From: Bacillota bacterium
GTDB lineage: Bacteria; Bacillota; Clostridia; Peptostreptococcales; Anaerovoracaceae
Assembly (NCBI GenBank): GCA_016284485.1
Contig: JAEEOX010000154.1
Span: forward strand, 1-29,455
Direction: 5' to 3'
Length of the DNA stretch: 29,455 nucleotides
The position numbers and the translations under genes are program-made. Below, in pieces: positions 28,678 to 29,455 of the stretch. Below the pieces are notes generated by a model that saw only the letters and a list, made by a program, of their open reading frames with translations, searched no databases and was not told the origin of the DNA. Position 1 is the first letter of the stretch. Every line of letters begins with the position of its first letter.

Positions 28678-29455
28678 CTATTTCAAAGTTTCTGCCTTCT
28701 TAACTGCATCGTCGATGGTACCAACGTTGTAGAAGGCCGCCTCGGGAAGGTCGTCCATCTCTCCCTCGATGATGGCCTTGAAGCCGCGGACCGTCTCGCT
28801 CAGGGGAACGTAAACTCCCTTGAGGCCGGTGAACTTCTCCGCCACAAAGGTGGGCTGGGCCAGGAATCTCTGGATCTTACGAGCACGCCACACGGTGAGC
28901 TTGTCCTCTTCGCCCAGTTCCTCCATACCCAGGATGGCAATGATGTCCTGGAGCTCCGAGTACTTCTGCAGGATCTCCTGGACCCTGCGTGCCACGTAGT
29001 AGTGTTCCTCCCCCACTATGTCCGCCTCCAGTATCCTGGAGTTGGATGCCAGCGGATCCACGGCGGGATAAAGTCCCTGCTCGGCGATCTTACGGCTCAG
29101 GGTGGTGGTAGCGTCCAGATGTGAGAATGTGGTGGCCGGGGCCGGGTCGGTCAGGTCGTCGGCAGGCACGTATACCGCCTGCACCGATGTGATGGACCCC
29201 GCCTTGGTGGAGGTGATCCTCTCCTGCAGGGCTCCCATCTCCTCTGCCAGCGTGGGCTGGTAGCCTACGGCTGAGGGCATACGGCCCAGAAGTGTGGATA
29301 CTTCGGAACCCGCCTGCACGAATCTGAAAATATTATCTATGAAAAGGAGCACGTCCTTGTTCATTTCGTCTCTGAAATACTCCGCCATGGTGAGGCCTGA
29401 GAGTCCCACTCTCATCCTGACGCCGGGGGCCTCGTTCATCTGCCCGAAGACCATG
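28678..29455 (-). CDS. atpD: F-type ATP synthase beta subunit, N-terminus cut by window edge
   Basis: The visible 258 residues are the C-terminal part of F1 beta, the catalytic nucleotide-binding subunit. Seen are MVFGQMNEAPGVRMRVGLSG, LLFIDNIFRFVQAGSEVSTL (Walker B region), GRMPSAVGYQPTLAEEMG and the DELSEED-like catch ELGEEDKL, here LGEEDKL, with the adenine-binding region further on. The Walker A and N-terminal barrel would lie beyond the right edge. The gene is only truncated by the window. It is followed by atpC, the usual order. Confidence 0.96.
   Translation of the reverse strand, partial: MVFGQMNEAPGVRMRVGLSGLTMAEYFRDEMNKDVLLFIDNIFRFVQAGSEVSTLLGRMPSAVGYQPTLAEEMGALQERITSTKAGSITSVQAVYVPADDLTDPAPATTFSHLDATTTLSRKIAEQGLYPAVDPLASNSRILEADIVGEEHYYVARRVQEILQKYSELQDIIAILGMEELGEEDKLTVWRARKIQRFLAQPTFVAEKFTGLKGVYVPLSETVRGFKAIIEGEMDDLPEAAFYNVGTIDDAVKKAETLK

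Overview
This 29.5-kb window looks like a moderately high-GC, anaerobic, amino-acid-fermenting Firmicute of the Clostridia. The evidence is a complete oxidative ornithine-degradation operon, an F-type ATP synthase, strong AGGAGG-type ribosome binding sites and a sigma-54 enhancer-binding regulator next to a -24/-12 promoter. Genus cannot be fixed from the sequence. Most genes lie on the minus strand; only the block at 20664-23543 is on the plus strand.

Layout from the right, in minus-strand transcription order: the 3' end of atpD, then atpC, a three-TM protein and a Cof-type HAD phosphatase. Next come a PfkB sugar kinase, a small two-TM protein and a fucose/arabinose-isomerase-like protein. 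A gap at 23544-23941 holds two converging terminators and three ACTGTAC-armed palindromes. The plus-strand block encodes an ArsR-type repressor, an EamA transporter, an unknown membrane protein and an HD phosphohydrolase. Divergent from it is a PAS/AAA+/Fis-type sigma-54 activator, followed by a well-formed -24/-12 promoter and the ornithine operon (18765-9532): ord, ortA, ortB, oraS, oraE, a GlmL/MutL-like ATPase and orr. These convert L-ornithine to D-ornithine, 2,4-diaminopentanoate, 2-amino-4-oxopentanoate, and then D-alanine plus acetyl-CoA.

Downstream are a DUF2804 protein, a phosphohexomutase and a cobalamin nucleotide-loop set (cobT, cobU, cobS, a short CobU-like paralogue and a CobC-like phosphatase). 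This set fits the neighbouring adenosylcobalamin-dependent ornithine aminomutase. The left end has a small unknown protein, a PucR-type regulator, a second EamA transporter and a truncated YgjV-like protein in one tight operon.

The most unusual signal is a family of three related, elaborately folded elements of roughly 170-290 nt, found only in gaps of the ornithine operon (ortB-oraS, oraE-glmL, glmL-orr). They share conserved core arms (CTTAGCGA and CGCTTAG..CCGCT) while the intervening stems differ completely in sequence but keep pairing. Their outer stems include the stop codon of the upstream gene. They separate the operon into enzyme modules, whereas the subunit pairs ortA-ortB and oraS-oraE are translationally coupled with no element between them. 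A simple hairpin fills the ord-ortA gap. I propose they are intercistronic RNA elements that set module stoichiometry or mRNA segment stability; a palindromic mobile repeat is the main alternative. A second coherent signal is a TGCAAAATATTTTGCA operator, present twice upstream of the sigma-54 promoter and once over the activator's own promoter.
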